Shown here piece after piece: positions 26,394 to 34,905 of a stretch of DNA of 64,000 nt. Within the stretch, counting starts at the first letter, position 1, and each line of letters opens with the position of its first letter. Location: the NCBI RefSeq assembly GCF_001611795.1, contig NZ_CP015098.1, forward strand, positions 3,782,001 through 3,846,000. Reading direction: 5' to 3'. The stretch is from Streptomyces qaidamensis. Its GTDB lineage: Bacteria > Actinomycetota > Actinomycetes > Streptomycetales > Streptomycetaceae. The position numbers were made by a program, and so were the translations under genes. The notes beneath the pieces are model-generated. The model worked only from the letters and a program-made list of their open reading frames with translations. It was not told the DNA's origin and did not search any database.

Positions 26394-26435
26394 GGCCGGT
26401 GAGGGCGCACCGTCCCCACAGTGCCCTCACCGGCC
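26394..26435. terminator. Bidirectional terminator hairpin
   Basis: GGCCGGTGAGGGC (26394-26406) pairs perfectly with GCCCTCACCGGCC (26423-26435), giving a 13-bp stem and 16-nt loop. It lies between the convergent ATPase and MMPL genes and can serve both. No U-tract follows, as is usual in Streptomyces. Confidence 0.85.
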
Positions 26436-26451
26436 GGTCTCTCACGAGGTG

Positions 26452-28653
26452 TCAGACGCGGACCAGTTCCCTGTCGTCGTCGCCGGAGGCGGTGCGCAGG
26501 CCCTCGCCCTCCACGTCCACGTTGGGCAGCGCGCGGTCGAGCCACTTGGGCAGCCACCAGGCCTTGCGGCCGAGGAGGGCCAGGACGGCCGGGACGATGG
26601 CCATGCGGACGACGAACGCGTCGAAGAACACCGCGATCGCGAGGCCGAAGCCGATCATCTTGACCATGGACTCGGACGAGCCGATGAAGCCGGCGAAGAC
26701 GGCCATCATGATGACCGCGGCGGCCGTGACGACCCGGGCGCCGTGCCGGAACCCGGTGACCACGGCCTGCGCGGGCTTCTCTCCGTGCACGTAGGCCTCC
26801 CTCATCCGGGTCACGAGGAACACCTCGTAGTCCATCGCGAGGCCGAAGACCACGCCGACCATGAAGATCGGCATCATCGACATGACCGGACCGGTCTGCT
26901 CCACGCCCATCAGGCCGGACAGCCAGCCCCACTGGAAGACCGCGACGACCGCGCCGAGGGCCGCCATCACCGACAGCAGGAAGCCGAGGGCCGCCTTCAG
27001 CGGGACCAGGATCGAGCGGAAGACCACGATCAGCAGGAGGAAGGCCAGGCCGACGACCAGCACGAGATACGGCACCAGCGCGTCGTTGAGTTTCTCGCTG
27101 ACGTCGATGTTCATCGCCGTGCTGCCGGTGACCAGGACGTTCGCGTCCGTGTCGGCCTTGAGGTCCGCGCCCGCGTCCCGGATGCCGTGCACCAGGTTCT
27201 CCGTCGTGACGGAGGACGGCTCGGAGCCGGGGATCACGGTGATGGTGGCGGTGTCACCGGCCTTGTTGGGCTGCGCCGGCGTGACCGTGACGACGTCCTT
27301 CAGGCCCTTGATCGCGTCGCCGGTCTCGGCGAAGACCGCCTTGGGGTCGTCGCTGTCCTTCGCGTCGACGACGACCACCAGTGGGCCGTTGAAGCCCGGC
27401 CCGAAGCCCTCGGACAGCAGGTCGTAGGCGCGGCGCTGAGTGGTGGAGGTCGGCTGGGAGCCGTCGTCGGGCAGGCCCAGTTCGAGGGAGGCCGCCGGGA
27501 CGGCGGCCGCGCCGAGGCCGATGACGCCGAGCAGCAGGACCGCGACCGGGCGGCGTACGACGAAGCTCGCCCAGCGCGTGCCCAGGTTCGGCTTGGCCGG
27601 CTGGTCCTTCTTCTTCGCGCGGCCGAGGAGCTTGCCCTTCTCCCCCATCGGCTTCACCTTGCGGCCCGCGTATCCGAGCAGGGCCGGGACCATCGTCAGG
27701 GCGATCAGCACCGCGATGGCCACCGTGCCCGCCGCCGCGATGCCCATCTTCGTCAGCATCGGGATGTTGACGACGGACAGGCCCACCAGTGCGATGACCA
27801 CGGTCAGACCCGCGAAGACCACCGCGGAGCCCGCCGTGCCGACGGCCCGGCCCGCCGCCTCCTCGCGCTCGCGGCCCTCGGCCAGTTCGGCACGGTAGCG
27901 GGAGACGATGAACAGGGCGTAGTCGATGCCGACGGCCAGGCCGATCATCATCGCGAGGGTGGAGGTGGTCGAGCCGAGGTCCAGCGCACTGGCCAGGCCC
28001 GTGATCGCGGAGACGCCGATGCCCACGCCGATGAGCGCCGTCAGCAGCGGCAGTCCGGCCGCGACCAGCGAGCCGAAGGTGATGACCAGGACGACCGCGG
28101 CGACCGCGATGCCGATGATCTCGCTGGAGCCGGTGTGCGGCACGGCCTGGAGCGCGTCACCGCCGATCTCGACGGTCAGCCCGGCCTTGCGCGCGTCCTG
28201 CGCGCTGTCCTTGAGGGCGTCCTTCGCCGCGTCGTCCAGCTCCATGCCGGAGACCTTGTACGACACCTGCGCGTACGCGACCGTGCCGTCCTCGCTGACG
28301 GCCTTCGCCTGGTACGGGTCGGTGACGCGGACGACTTCGGAGCCGTCGGACAGCTCCTTCACCGTCTCCTGGACCGTCGCCTTGTTGCCGGGGTCGGTCA
28401 TCTTCTCGCCGCTCGGCGCCTTGAAGACCACGCGTGCGGTGGCTCCGTCGGCACTGGTGCCGGGGAAGCGCTGCTCCAGCAGGTCGAAGGCCTTCTGGGC
28501 CTCGGTGCCGGGGATGGAGAACGAGCTGTTGCCCGCGGCGGGGGCGCTGGCCGCGCCGACACCGGCGAGGGTCAGCAGGGCCACCCATATCAGGGCGACG
28601 AAGTGCCGCCGCCGGAACGAGAGCCGGCCGAGTTTGTAGAGGAAAGTGGCCAC
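26452..28653 (-). CDS. MMPL/RND family membrane transporter
   Basis: 733 residues with two repeats. Each has one helix, a ~170-residue outer loop and five helices. Helix 1 is HFVALIWVALLTLAGVGAAS; the membrane blocks are about 180-340 and 515-700. The conserved MMPL proton-relay GxxxDY motif appears as GLAVGIDYALF and GLAMDYEVF. Members export lipids or drugs, or support envelope assembly. The GTG start at 28653 lies 97 bp downstream of a tetR gene on the same strand, which suggests a regulator-transporter operon induced by the exported compound. The substrate is unknown. Confidence 0.92.
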   Translation of the reverse strand: MATFLYKLGRLSFRRRHFVALIWVALLTLAGVGAASAPAAGNSSFSIPGTEAQKAFDLLEQRFPGTSADGATARVVFKAPSGEKMTDPGNKATVQETVKELSDGSEVVRVTDPYQAKAVSEDGTVAYAQVSYKVSGMELDDAAKDALKDSAQDARKAGLTVEIGGDALQAVPHTGSSEIIGIAVAAVVLVITFGSLVAAGLPLLTALIGVGIGVSAITGLASALDLGSTTSTLAMMIGLAVGIDYALFIVSRYRAELAEGREREEAAGRAVGTAGSAVVFAGLTVVIALVGLSVVNIPMLTKMGIAAAGTVAIAVLIALTMVPALLGYAGRKVKPMGEKGKLLGRAKKKDQPAKPNLGTRWASFVVRRPVAVLLLGVIGLGAAAVPAASLELGLPDDGSQPTSTTQRRAYDLLSEGFGPGFNGPLVVVVDAKDSDDPKAVFAETGDAIKGLKDVVTVTPAQPNKAGDTATITVIPGSEPSSVTTENLVHGIRDAGADLKADTDANVLVTGSTAMNIDVSEKLNDALVPYLVLVVGLAFLLLIVVFRSILVPLKAALGFLLSVMAALGAVVAVFQWGWLSGLMGVEQTGPVMSMMPIFMVGVVFGLAMDYEVFLVTRMREAYVHGEKPAQAVVTGFRHGARVVTAAAVIMMAVFAGFIGSSESMVKMIGFGLAIAVFFDAFVVRMAIVPAVLALLGRKAWWLPKWLDRALPNVDVEGEGLRTASGDDDRELVRV

Positions 28654-28750
28654 GAGGGCGTACTCCCGGTCAGTCGTGGGGTCTTCAGGGCAGGGGTGAT
28701 CAGCCCGACGACGTGAGCGGAGACGTCAGGTAGGGGCTAGCTGAGGGGGA

Positions 28751-29350
28751 CTACTCGGTGGGCGCGCCGAGGGCGGGGAGGACCACGGCGTCGATGTACG
28801 AGATGAGGAACTGTTGTGTCGGCGGCTGGTCGTCGATCAGCGTGCGCGTCGCGAAAGCGCCGGTGAGCATGTGCATGAGGTACTCCAGCGCCGGGCAGTC
28901 GGCGCGGACCTCGCCTCGGTCGACGGCCCGCTGCACCACCCGGCGGAACTCCTCCATCTCCGGCTCCACGAGGAGTTCCTTGAACGCCTGGAGGAGGTCC
29001 GGATTGGCGTGCACCGCCATGAACAGACCCCGCATCAGCGCGGCGTTCTGCTGCATGGTGCAGTCGTCCTCACGGGAGGTGAGGGCGTGCAGGTCCCCCC
29101 GGAGGGACCCGGTGTCGATGTCGGAGATGTTGCCCCGCTTGTTGTGCCGGATCGCCTTCGCCACCAGCTCGGGCTTGCCGCCCCACTGGCGGTAGAGGGT
29201 GGCCTTGCTGGACCGGGTGCGCGCGGCCACGGCGTCCATGGTGAGGGCGTCGTAGCCGACTTCGCGGAGCAGGTCGAGCACGGCCGTGTAGAGCTCGGCC
29301 TCACGCTCGGGGGTGATCCGACTGCGACGCACGGTGGCGGCCTCAGCCAT
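28751..29350 (-). CDS. TetR family transcriptional regulator
   Basis: 199 residues. The N-terminal helix-turn-helix (LTMDAVAARTRSSKATLYRQWGGKPELVAKAI) is typical TetR. The C-terminal region resembles the TetR_C_16-like ligand domain with EFRRVVQRAVDRGEVRAD. I start at ATG 29350 (MAEAATVRRSRITP), after AAGGTGAGAG; the in-frame ATG at 29395 would include one of its own likely operators. It probably represses itself and the MMPL gene downstream. Two matching palindromes lie just upstream. Confidence 0.92.
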   Translation of the reverse strand: MAEAATVRRSRITPEREAELYTAVLDLLREVGYDALTMDAVAARTRSSKATLYRQWGGKPELVAKAIRHNKRGNISDIDTGSLRGDLHALTSREDDCTMQQNAALMRGLFMAVHANPDLLQAFKELLVEPEMEEFRRVVQRAVDRGEVRADCPALEYLMHMLTGAFATRTLIDDQPPTQQFLISYIDAVVLPALGAPTE

Positions 29351-29373
29351 CTCTCTCACCTTCCTGACTCCGA

Positions 29374-29388
29374 ACGACACGGTTTCGT
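29374..29388. promoter_or_regulatory. Candidate TetR operator, proximal copy
   Basis: ACGACAC-G-GTTTCGT: a 15-bp palindrome with one mismatch in 7-bp arms, 24 bp before the tetR ATG. It is the same motif as the copy at 29420 and both are followed by ACGT. The repeated, gene-adjacent palindrome is typical of TetR autoregulation. Confidence 0.6.
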
Positions 29389-29419
29389 ACGTCACGAAGG
29401 TAGCGCACCCCTCATAGAA

Positions 29420-29434
29420 ACGAAACCGTTTCGT
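29420..29434. promoter_or_regulatory. Candidate TetR operator, distal copy
   Basis: ACGAAAC-C-GTTTCGT: perfect 7-bp arms around one base. The centre lies 46 bp from that of the proximal copy. It sits between tetR and the divergent tricorn gene, so it could affect both. Confidence 0.65.
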
Positions 29435-29505
29435 ACGTGTACTGGGTCACGAGCGGGCTCTTGCCTTGAGTTGCCCTGGTCCGCCCCCCGGCCAAGCATG
29501 AGGAC

Positions 29506-32500
29506 GTGACCTATCTGCGTCTGCCGCACCTCCATGACGATCTGCTGTGCTTCGTGGCCGAGGACGACCTCTGGCTCGCCCCGCTCGACGCCCCCGGCCG
29601 GGCCTGGCGGCTCACCGTCGACCGCACCAAGCTGGGCCACCCCCGCTTCTCGCCCGACGGCCGCCGGCTCGCCTGCACGAGCTGGCGCAGCCTGGTGCCC
29701 GAGGTCCACGTCGTCCCGGTGGACGGCGGCCCGGGCCGCCAGGTGAGCCACTGGGGCAGCGCCGACACCCGGGTCTGCGGCTGGACCCCGGAGGGCGAGA
29801 TCCTGGCCGTGGCCTCGCACGGCGAGCCCTTCTCCTTCTTCACCTGGGCCTACAAGATCTCCCCCGCCGGCGACCCGGGCCGCAAGCTGCCCTGGGGACC
29901 GGTCGCGGACATCCAGGTCGCCGACGTGGACGGGGAGCGCAAATCCCTGCTCCTCACCGGCACCCCGCCGCACGAACCGGCCTCCTGGAAGCGCTACCGC
30001 GGCGGGGCCACCGGCCGGCTCTGGCTGCACGGCGAACGGCTGCTCGAAGGCCTCGGCGGCCATCTGCACTCCCCGATGTTCGTCGGCGGCCGCATCGCGT
30101 TCCTCTCCGACCACGAGGGCGTCGGCAACCTCTACTCCATCGCCCACGACGGCTCGGACCTGCGCCGGCACTCCGACCACGACGCCTTCTACGCCCGGCA
30201 CGCCGCGAGCGACGGCACCCGGGTCGTCTACCAGTGCGCGGGCGACCTGTGGATCGTCGACGACCTGTCCCCGGACTCCGGACCGCGGCGGCTGGACGTA
30301 CGCCTCAGCGGGCCGCGGGCGGGGCGGCGCCCCTACCAGGTGGCGGCGTCCCGGCACGTCGACGGGCTCTCCGTCGACGAGACCGGGCGGGCCAGTGCCG
30401 TCGTGGTACGCGGCAGCCTCTACTGGCTCACCCACCGGGACGGCCCCGCCCGCACCCTCACCGACATCCCCGGCGTCCGGGTGCGGCTGCCCGAGATGCT
30501 CGGCGCGAGCGGGCGCGTGGCGTACGTGACGGACGCGGAGGGCGAGGACGCGATCGAGATCGCCTCCCTGCCCCGGGCGAGCGGCGAACGGGCACCCCGG
30601 CGGCCTGCCCCGGCCGCACTGGGCCGGGTACGCGAACTGGTCTCCGACCCCGACGGCGAGCGGCTGGCGGTCGCCTCACACGACGGCCGGCTCCTCCTCG
30701 TCGACGTCACGGAGGACTCCGACGGCGAGGTCACCGAGCTGATCCGGTCGGTCAACGGGCCCGTGCGCGACCTCGCGTTCTCCCCGGACGGGGCGTGGCT
30801 GACCTGGTCCCACCCGGGCATCGGGCGGACCCTGCGGCAGATCAAGATGGCCCGGCTCGCCGACCGGCTGATCGTCGACGTGACCAACGGCCGCTTCGAG
30901 GACGAGAACCCGGTCTTCACCCGCGACGGCCGCTACCTCGCCTTCCTGTCCTGGCGCGGCTTCGACCCCGTCTACGACGTGCACACCGGCGACCTGTCCT
31001 TCCCGCTGGGCTGCCGCCCCTACCTCGTGCCGCTGTCCTCCGCGACGCCGTCCCCGTTCGCGGTGAACCCGGAGGGCCGCCCGGCCGCCGGGGGCCTGGA
31101 CCCGGTGGAGGACGACGACAACGGCGACAACGGGGCCGTGACCGTCGAGGTCGAGGGGCTGGAAAGCCGCGTCACGCCGTTCCCGGTTGCCGCCTCCAAG
31201 TACTCCGCGCTGCACCCGGTGGCGGGCGGCGGGCTGGTCTGGCTGCGCTGGCCGATCTCGGGCGCCCTCGGCGAGACGTTCGCCAACCCCGACGACACCA
31301 CCGGCCGGCCGACCCTGGAGCACTTCGGCATCACCAAGGCCAGGAAGACCGAACTCGCCCAGCACCTCGACTGGTTCGCCGTCAGCGGCGACGGCAGCCG
31401 GCTGGTCATCGTCGACGAGGGCGAGCTGCGCGCGGTCCCGGCGGTCGAGCAGGGCGACAGCGACTCCACCGTGTGGATCGACGCGCGCCGCATCCTGCAC
31501 ACGGTCGACCCGGCGGCGGAGTGGCGGCAGTCGTACGAGGAGGCCGGGCGGCTGATCCGGGCCCACTTCTGGGACCCGGGCATGTGCGGCATCGACTGGG
31601 ACGGGGTGCTCGACCAGTACCGCCCGCTGGTCGAACGGGTCGCCTCCCCCGACGAGTTCGCCGACCTGCTCCGCGAGGTCCTCGGCGAACTGGGCACGTC
31701 CCACGCCTACGTCACCGCCGCCCGGCGCAACGAGGGCCCCCCGCACTACCAGCGCCGGCAAGGCCTGCTGGGCGCCAACTTCGTCCGCAGGAACGGCGGC
31801 TGGGCCGTGAAACGGATCCTGCCCGGAGACTCCTCCGACTCCAAGGCCCGCTCCCCGCTGGCCGGTTCGGGCATCCGGGAGGGCGCGGTCCTCACCCATG
31901 TGGACGGCCGCCCGGTGGATCCGGACGCGGGCCCCTACCCGCTGCTGGCCGGCGCGGGCGGTACGACGGTGGAGCTGACCTTCGACCCGGCGGAGGGCAC
32001 GGGCCCCTCCCGGCGGGTCGCCGTCGTCCCGCTCGTCGACGAGCGGCCGCTGCGCTACCAGGACTGGGTGACCAAACGCCGTTCCGTGGTGCGCGAGTTG
32101 AGCGGCGGGCGCTGCGGCTACCTGCACATCCCCGACCTGGGCGGCTCGGGCTGGGCACAGTTCAACCGTGACCTGCGCATGGAGGTGTCCCGCCCGGCCC
32201 TGATCGTGGACGTGCGCGGCAACGCCGGCGGTCACATCAGCGAGCTCGTCATCGAGACGCTGAGCCGGACCATCCTGGGCTGGGACCTGACCCGCGACGC
32301 CCAGCCGGTGTCGTACACCGCGAACGCTCCGCGCGGCCCGGTGGTGGCCCTGGCCGACGAGGCGACCTCCTCCGACGGCGACATGATCACCGCCGCGTTC
32401 AAGCTGCTGAAACTCGGCCCGGTCGTGGGGCAGCGCACCTGGGGCGGGGTGGTCGGCATGACCGGCCGCCACGAGCTGGGCGACGGCACGGTGATCACGG

Positions 32501-32736
32501 TGCCGATGAACGCGGCCTGGTTCGACGCCTACGGCTGGTCGGTGGAGAACAAGGGCGTCTCCCCCGACATCGACGTCCTGCGCACCCCGCTGGACTGGGC
32601 CGAGGGACGGCACGCCCAGCTGACCGACGCGGTGGAGCTGGCGCTCGGACTGCTGGAGAGCAACCCGCCGGCGATGCCGCCGACCTACGGCGACGTCCCG
32701 GACCGCTCCCGTCCGAAGCTGCCGCCCAGGACGTGA
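29506..32736 (+). CDS. Tricorn protease homologue
   Basis: 1076 residues, close to archaeal tricorn (about 1070). The order is a beta-propeller made of TolB/WD40-like blades (HPRFSPDGRRLACTS, DLAFSPDGAWLTWS, NPVFTRDGRYLAFLSWRGFDPVYDVH), a second propeller region, a helical C1 domain (GRLIRAHFWDPGMCGIDWDGVLDQY), a PDZ domain (about 750-850) and the C2 S41-type protease core. The catalytic His is likely His733 (LGTSHAYVTA) and the nucleophile Ser is near 955 (EATSSDGDMI). Tricorn is thought to degrade proteasome-derived peptides in the cytoplasm. The GTG start at 29506 has only a close AGGA upstream, so it may be a leaderless or weak start. Confidence 0.93.
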   Translation: MTYLRLPHLHDDLLCFVAEDDLWLAPLDAPGRAWRLTVDRTKLGHPRFSPDGRRLACTSWRSLVPEVHVVPVDGGPGRQVSHWGSADTRVCGWTPEGEILAVASHGEPFSFFTWAYKISPAGDPGRKLPWGPVADIQVADVDGERKSLLLTGTPPHEPASWKRYRGGATGRLWLHGERLLEGLGGHLHSPMFVGGRIAFLSDHEGVGNLYSIAHDGSDLRRHSDHDAFYARHAASDGTRVVYQCAGDLWIVDDLSPDSGPRRLDVRLSGPRAGRRPYQVAASRHVDGLSVDETGRASAVVVRGSLYWLTHRDGPARTLTDIPGVRVRLPEMLGASGRVAYVTDAEGEDAIEIASLPRASGERAPRRPAPAALGRVRELVSDPDGERLAVASHDGRLLLVDVTEDSDGEVTELIRSVNGPVRDLAFSPDGAWLTWSHPGIGRTLRQIKMARLADRLIVDVTNGRFEDENPVFTRDGRYLAFLSWRGFDPVYDVHTGDLSFPLGCRPYLVPLSSATPSPFAVNPEGRPAAGGLDPVEDDDNGDNGAVTVEVEGLESRVTPFPVAASKYSALHPVAGGGLVWLRWPISGALGETFANPDDTTGRPTLEHFGITKARKTELAQHLDWFAVSGDGSRLVIVDEGELRAVPAVEQGDSDSTVWIDARRILHTVDPAAEWRQSYEEAGRLIRAHFWDPGMCGIDWDGVLDQYRPLVERVASPDEFADLLREVLGELGTSHAYVTAARRNEGPPHYQRRQGLLGANFVRRNGGWAVKRILPGDSSDSKARSPLAGSGIREGAVLTHVDGRPVDPDAGPYPLLAGAGGTTVELTFDPAEGTGPSRRVAVVPLVDERPLRYQDWVTKRRSVVRELSGGRCGYLHIPDLGGSGWAQFNRDLRMEVSRPALIVDVRGNAGGHISELVIETLSRTILGWDLTRDAQPVSYTANAPRGPVVALADEATSSDGDMITAAFKLLKLGPVVGQRTWGGVVGMTGRHELGDGTVITVPMNAAWFDAYGWSVENKGVSPDIDVLRTPLDWAEGRHAQLTDAVELALGLLESNPPAMPPTYGDVPDRSRPKLPPRT

Positions 32737-32760
32737 ACGCCCTGGCTCGTACACGGGAAA

Positions 32761-32785
32761 GGGGCGCCCCGCACGGGGACGCCCC
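32761..32785. terminator. Terminator between convergent tricorn and small hydrophilic gene
   Basis: GGGGCG-CCCC, loop GCAC, then GGGG-A-CGCCCC forms a 10-bp stem with one bulged A. It lies 24 bp after the tricorn stop and 20 bp beyond the stop of the convergent 72-aa gene. Confidence 0.7.
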
Positions 32786-32805
32786 AGTCCGCTCAGCACG
32801 CAACG

Positions 32806-33024
32806 TCAGGCGTCGAAGTCCTGGTCGAAGCGGTCCTCCTGCTCGCGCTCACGGTCGCGCTGCGGCTCCGTGCGCTCACGGTCGCGCTGCGGCTGCGAGG
32901 GGTCCATGTCCTCGTCGCGCCGGCGGTTGCGGCCCGGCACCTGCTCACGGGCCTGCTCCGCCTTCTGGCGAGCCTGGTTCTGCCACTGCTCGGACTTCTC
33001 CTGGAACTGGTCCTTCATACCCAT
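32806..33024 (-). CDS. Small highly charged protein
   Basis: 72 residues made almost only of Gln, Arg, Glu and Asp, with a repeated QRDRERTEPQRDRERE block (about 46-61) and an acidic C-terminus (DRFDQDFDA). The first 30 residues (DQFQEKSEQWQNQARQKAEQAREQ) form an amphipathic helix like those of CsbD-type or LEA-like stress proteins. ATG 33024 follows GGGAG 9 nt upstream; a second ATG lies 6 nt downstream. It is likely cytoplasmic and disordered. A stress-protection role is a guess. Confidence 0.72.
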   Translation of the reverse strand: MGMKDQFQEKSEQWQNQARQKAEQAREQVPGRNRRRDEDMDPSQPQRDRERTEPQRDREREQEDRFDQDFDA

Positions 33025-33100
33025 GTGGGTTCACTCCCGTTGGGGGTGAGGGGATCTGGCTCGATCAGATTCACACGGGCCGTGACGCTGCGCATGTCGA

Positions 33101-33985
33101 TCACTCACGGAGCGTAGTCCGCTGCTGCTCATCGGCCGCACCACCGGCCCCGACCAGGCCCGTGCGCATGCCCGTCAGCCGGTCCGCGAACCGCCGCATC
33201 TCGCGCTGGCCCACCGTCCCGATGACCGCGGGCAGGTAGCCGCGCACGCCCTGCATCCCGCGCAGCCACCACTGCCCGTACACATGGCTCGACCTGCGCT
33301 CGATCCCCTCCACCAGCCGGTCCACGGCCGGCCCCAGCGGATACGTCTTGTTCGACGGCCAGGGCAGCCGCTGCCTCAACTCCCGCATGACGTCGTCCTG
33401 ATCGGCCCCGCGCACCATGTCGGTGTCGGTCCACGACAGATACCCGACGCCCACCTTCACACCCCGGTGCCCGACCTCGGCCCGCAGGCTGTGCGCGTAC
33501 GCCTCCACACCCGACTTGGACGCGCAGTACGCGGTCATCATCGGCGCCGGGGTGATCGCGGCGAGGGACGCGATCTGCAGCAGATACCCCCGGCTCTGAA
33601 GCAGCGGCGGCAGGAAGGCGCGGCCGGTCACCGCCGAGCCGATCAGGTTGACCTCGATCACCCGCCGCCAGGACTCCGGGTCGGAATCGACGAAGGGCCC
33701 ACCGGTCGCGACACCGGCGTTGGCGACGACGATGTCGACCCTCCCGAAGCGTTCCTCGACCTCGCCCGCGACCCGGGCCATCGCCTCGTGGTCGGTGACG
33801 TCGGCGTGCCAGTGGTCGCTGTCGCCGTGCAGCCGCCCGGAGACCTGCTTGAGCGCGTCCGGCTCCAGGCCGACGAGTGCCACCTTCACCCCGCGCGCGG
33901 ACAGCTTGCGGGCCAGCAACTCCCCGACGCCGCGGGCCGCCCCGGTCACCACGGCGACCTTGCCCTCAAGGCTCACCCTGCTCAT
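33101..33985 (-). CDS. Short-chain dehydrogenase/reductase
   Basis: 294 residues. The Rossmann cofactor motif is VVTGAARGVGELLA (TGxxxGxG), NAG is in VVANAGVATG, and the catalytic YxxxK is in MTAYCASKSGVEA, with Ser at LLQIASLAA. Last gene of a three-gene operon with a BVMO and an alpha/beta hydrolase: the ATG at 33985 overlaps the hydrolase stop (ATGA). It probably interconverts an alcohol and the ketone used by the BVMO. Confidence 0.93.
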   Translation of the reverse strand: MSRVSLEGKVAVVTGAARGVGELLARKLSARGVKVALVGLEPDALKQVSGRLHGDSDHWHADVTDHEAMARVAGEVEERFGRVDIVVANAGVATGGPFVDSDPESWRRVIEVNLIGSAVTGRAFLPPLLQSRGYLLQIASLAAITPAPMMTAYCASKSGVEAYAHSLRAEVGHRGVKVGVGYLSWTDTDMVRGADQDDVMRELRQRLPWPSNKTYPLGPAVDRLVEGIERRSSHVYGQWWLRGMQGVRGYLPAVIGTVGQREMRRFADRLTGMRTGLVGAGGAADEQQRTTLRE

Positions 33986-34905
33986 GCGCTCTCCTCGGAT
34001 ACGACCTGGATGTGTGTGCGGACGAGGTCCCGGATGGTGCCGTTGACCAGCTCGGGCGCCTCGACGGGCGTCATGTGACCGATGCCGGGCAGTTCGACGA
34101 TGCCGGTGCAGTGCGGCAGCGCGGCGGCCAGGGCCCGGGCCTGCACCGGCGGCGTCAGCCGGTCCGCCGTCCCGACGATCACGGCCGTGGGCACGTCCAG
34201 TTCGCGCACGCCGTGGTCGAGGTCCAGCAGATCCAGCACCTGCGACCAGGCGTGACGGACCTCGCGGGGGCAGGCGTGGACGATCCGGGCACACGCCTCG
34301 ATCATGTGCGGGGCCGAAGCGGGCCCCATGGTGCCGTACTTGAGGATCCGGCGGGCCAGCGGCGTGACCGGCCCGAGCGGGGCGCGGGTGCCGAGGATCC
34401 GCCGGGTCAGCCAGGTCCGCACCCGCCCCGCCCGCAGCGGGACGACGGTGGAGGCCGCGACCAGCTGCGAACTGCCCGTGCTGCACAGCAGGACGGCGGC
34501 GGCGTGCGCCCGGAAGGCGGCCTTCTTGGAGGCCGCCATGATGGTCATCCCGCCCATGGAGTGCCCTGCGACCACGGCCTGTTCGCCGGGCGCGAGGGCG
34601 GCTTCGAGGACGGCCTCCAGATCGTCGGCGAGCGCGTCCGCGCTGCACGCCGGGCTCGCGGGGCTGCGCCCGTGGCCGCGCTGGTCGTAGGCGATGACCC
34701 GGTGGTCGGCGGCCAGGTCGCGGATCTGCGCGGCCCAGAAGGCGGTGGAGCACGTCCAGCCGTGGGCGAGGACGACGGCGGGGGCGCCCTCGGGCCCGTG
34801 GACCTCGACGTGCAGCCGGGCGCCGTCGGCGGAGACGGCGGTCAGTTCGCGCGCCGGGGCGGGCGGGGCGTAGGGGCCGGAGTCGACGTGCAGGAGGCGG
34901 CTCAC
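33982..34905 (-). CDS. Alpha/beta hydrolase
   Basis: 307 residues. The nucleophile elbow is AGHSMGGMT, the oxyanion region LAHGWTCSTAFW lies before it, and the acid and His are in VGTADRLTPP and GIGHMTPVEAP. No signal peptide. It overlaps both neighbours (GTGA with the BVMO stop, ATGA with the SDR start), so the three are coupled. Likely job: hydrolysis of the ester or lactone formed by the BVMO. Confidence 0.92.
   Translation of the reverse strand: MSRLLHVDSGPYAPPAPARELTAVSADGARLHVEVHGPEGAPAVVLAHGWTCSTAFWAAQIRDLAADHRVIAYDQRGHGRSPASPACSADALADDLEAVLEAALAPGEQAVVAGHSMGGMTIMAASKKAAFRAHAAAVLLCSTGSSQLVAASTVVPLRAGRVRTWLTRRILGTRAPLGPVTPLARRILKYGTMGPASAPHMIEACARIVHACPREVRHAWSQVLDLLDLDHGVRELDVPTAVIVGTADRLTPPVQARALAAALPHCTGIVELPGIGHMTPVEAPELVNGTIRDLVRTHIQVVSEESA

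Noticed and set aside
26449..28716. 755-codon plus-strand frame
   Set aside because: Mirror of the MMPL gene; His/Asp/Arg-rich peptide without any domain.
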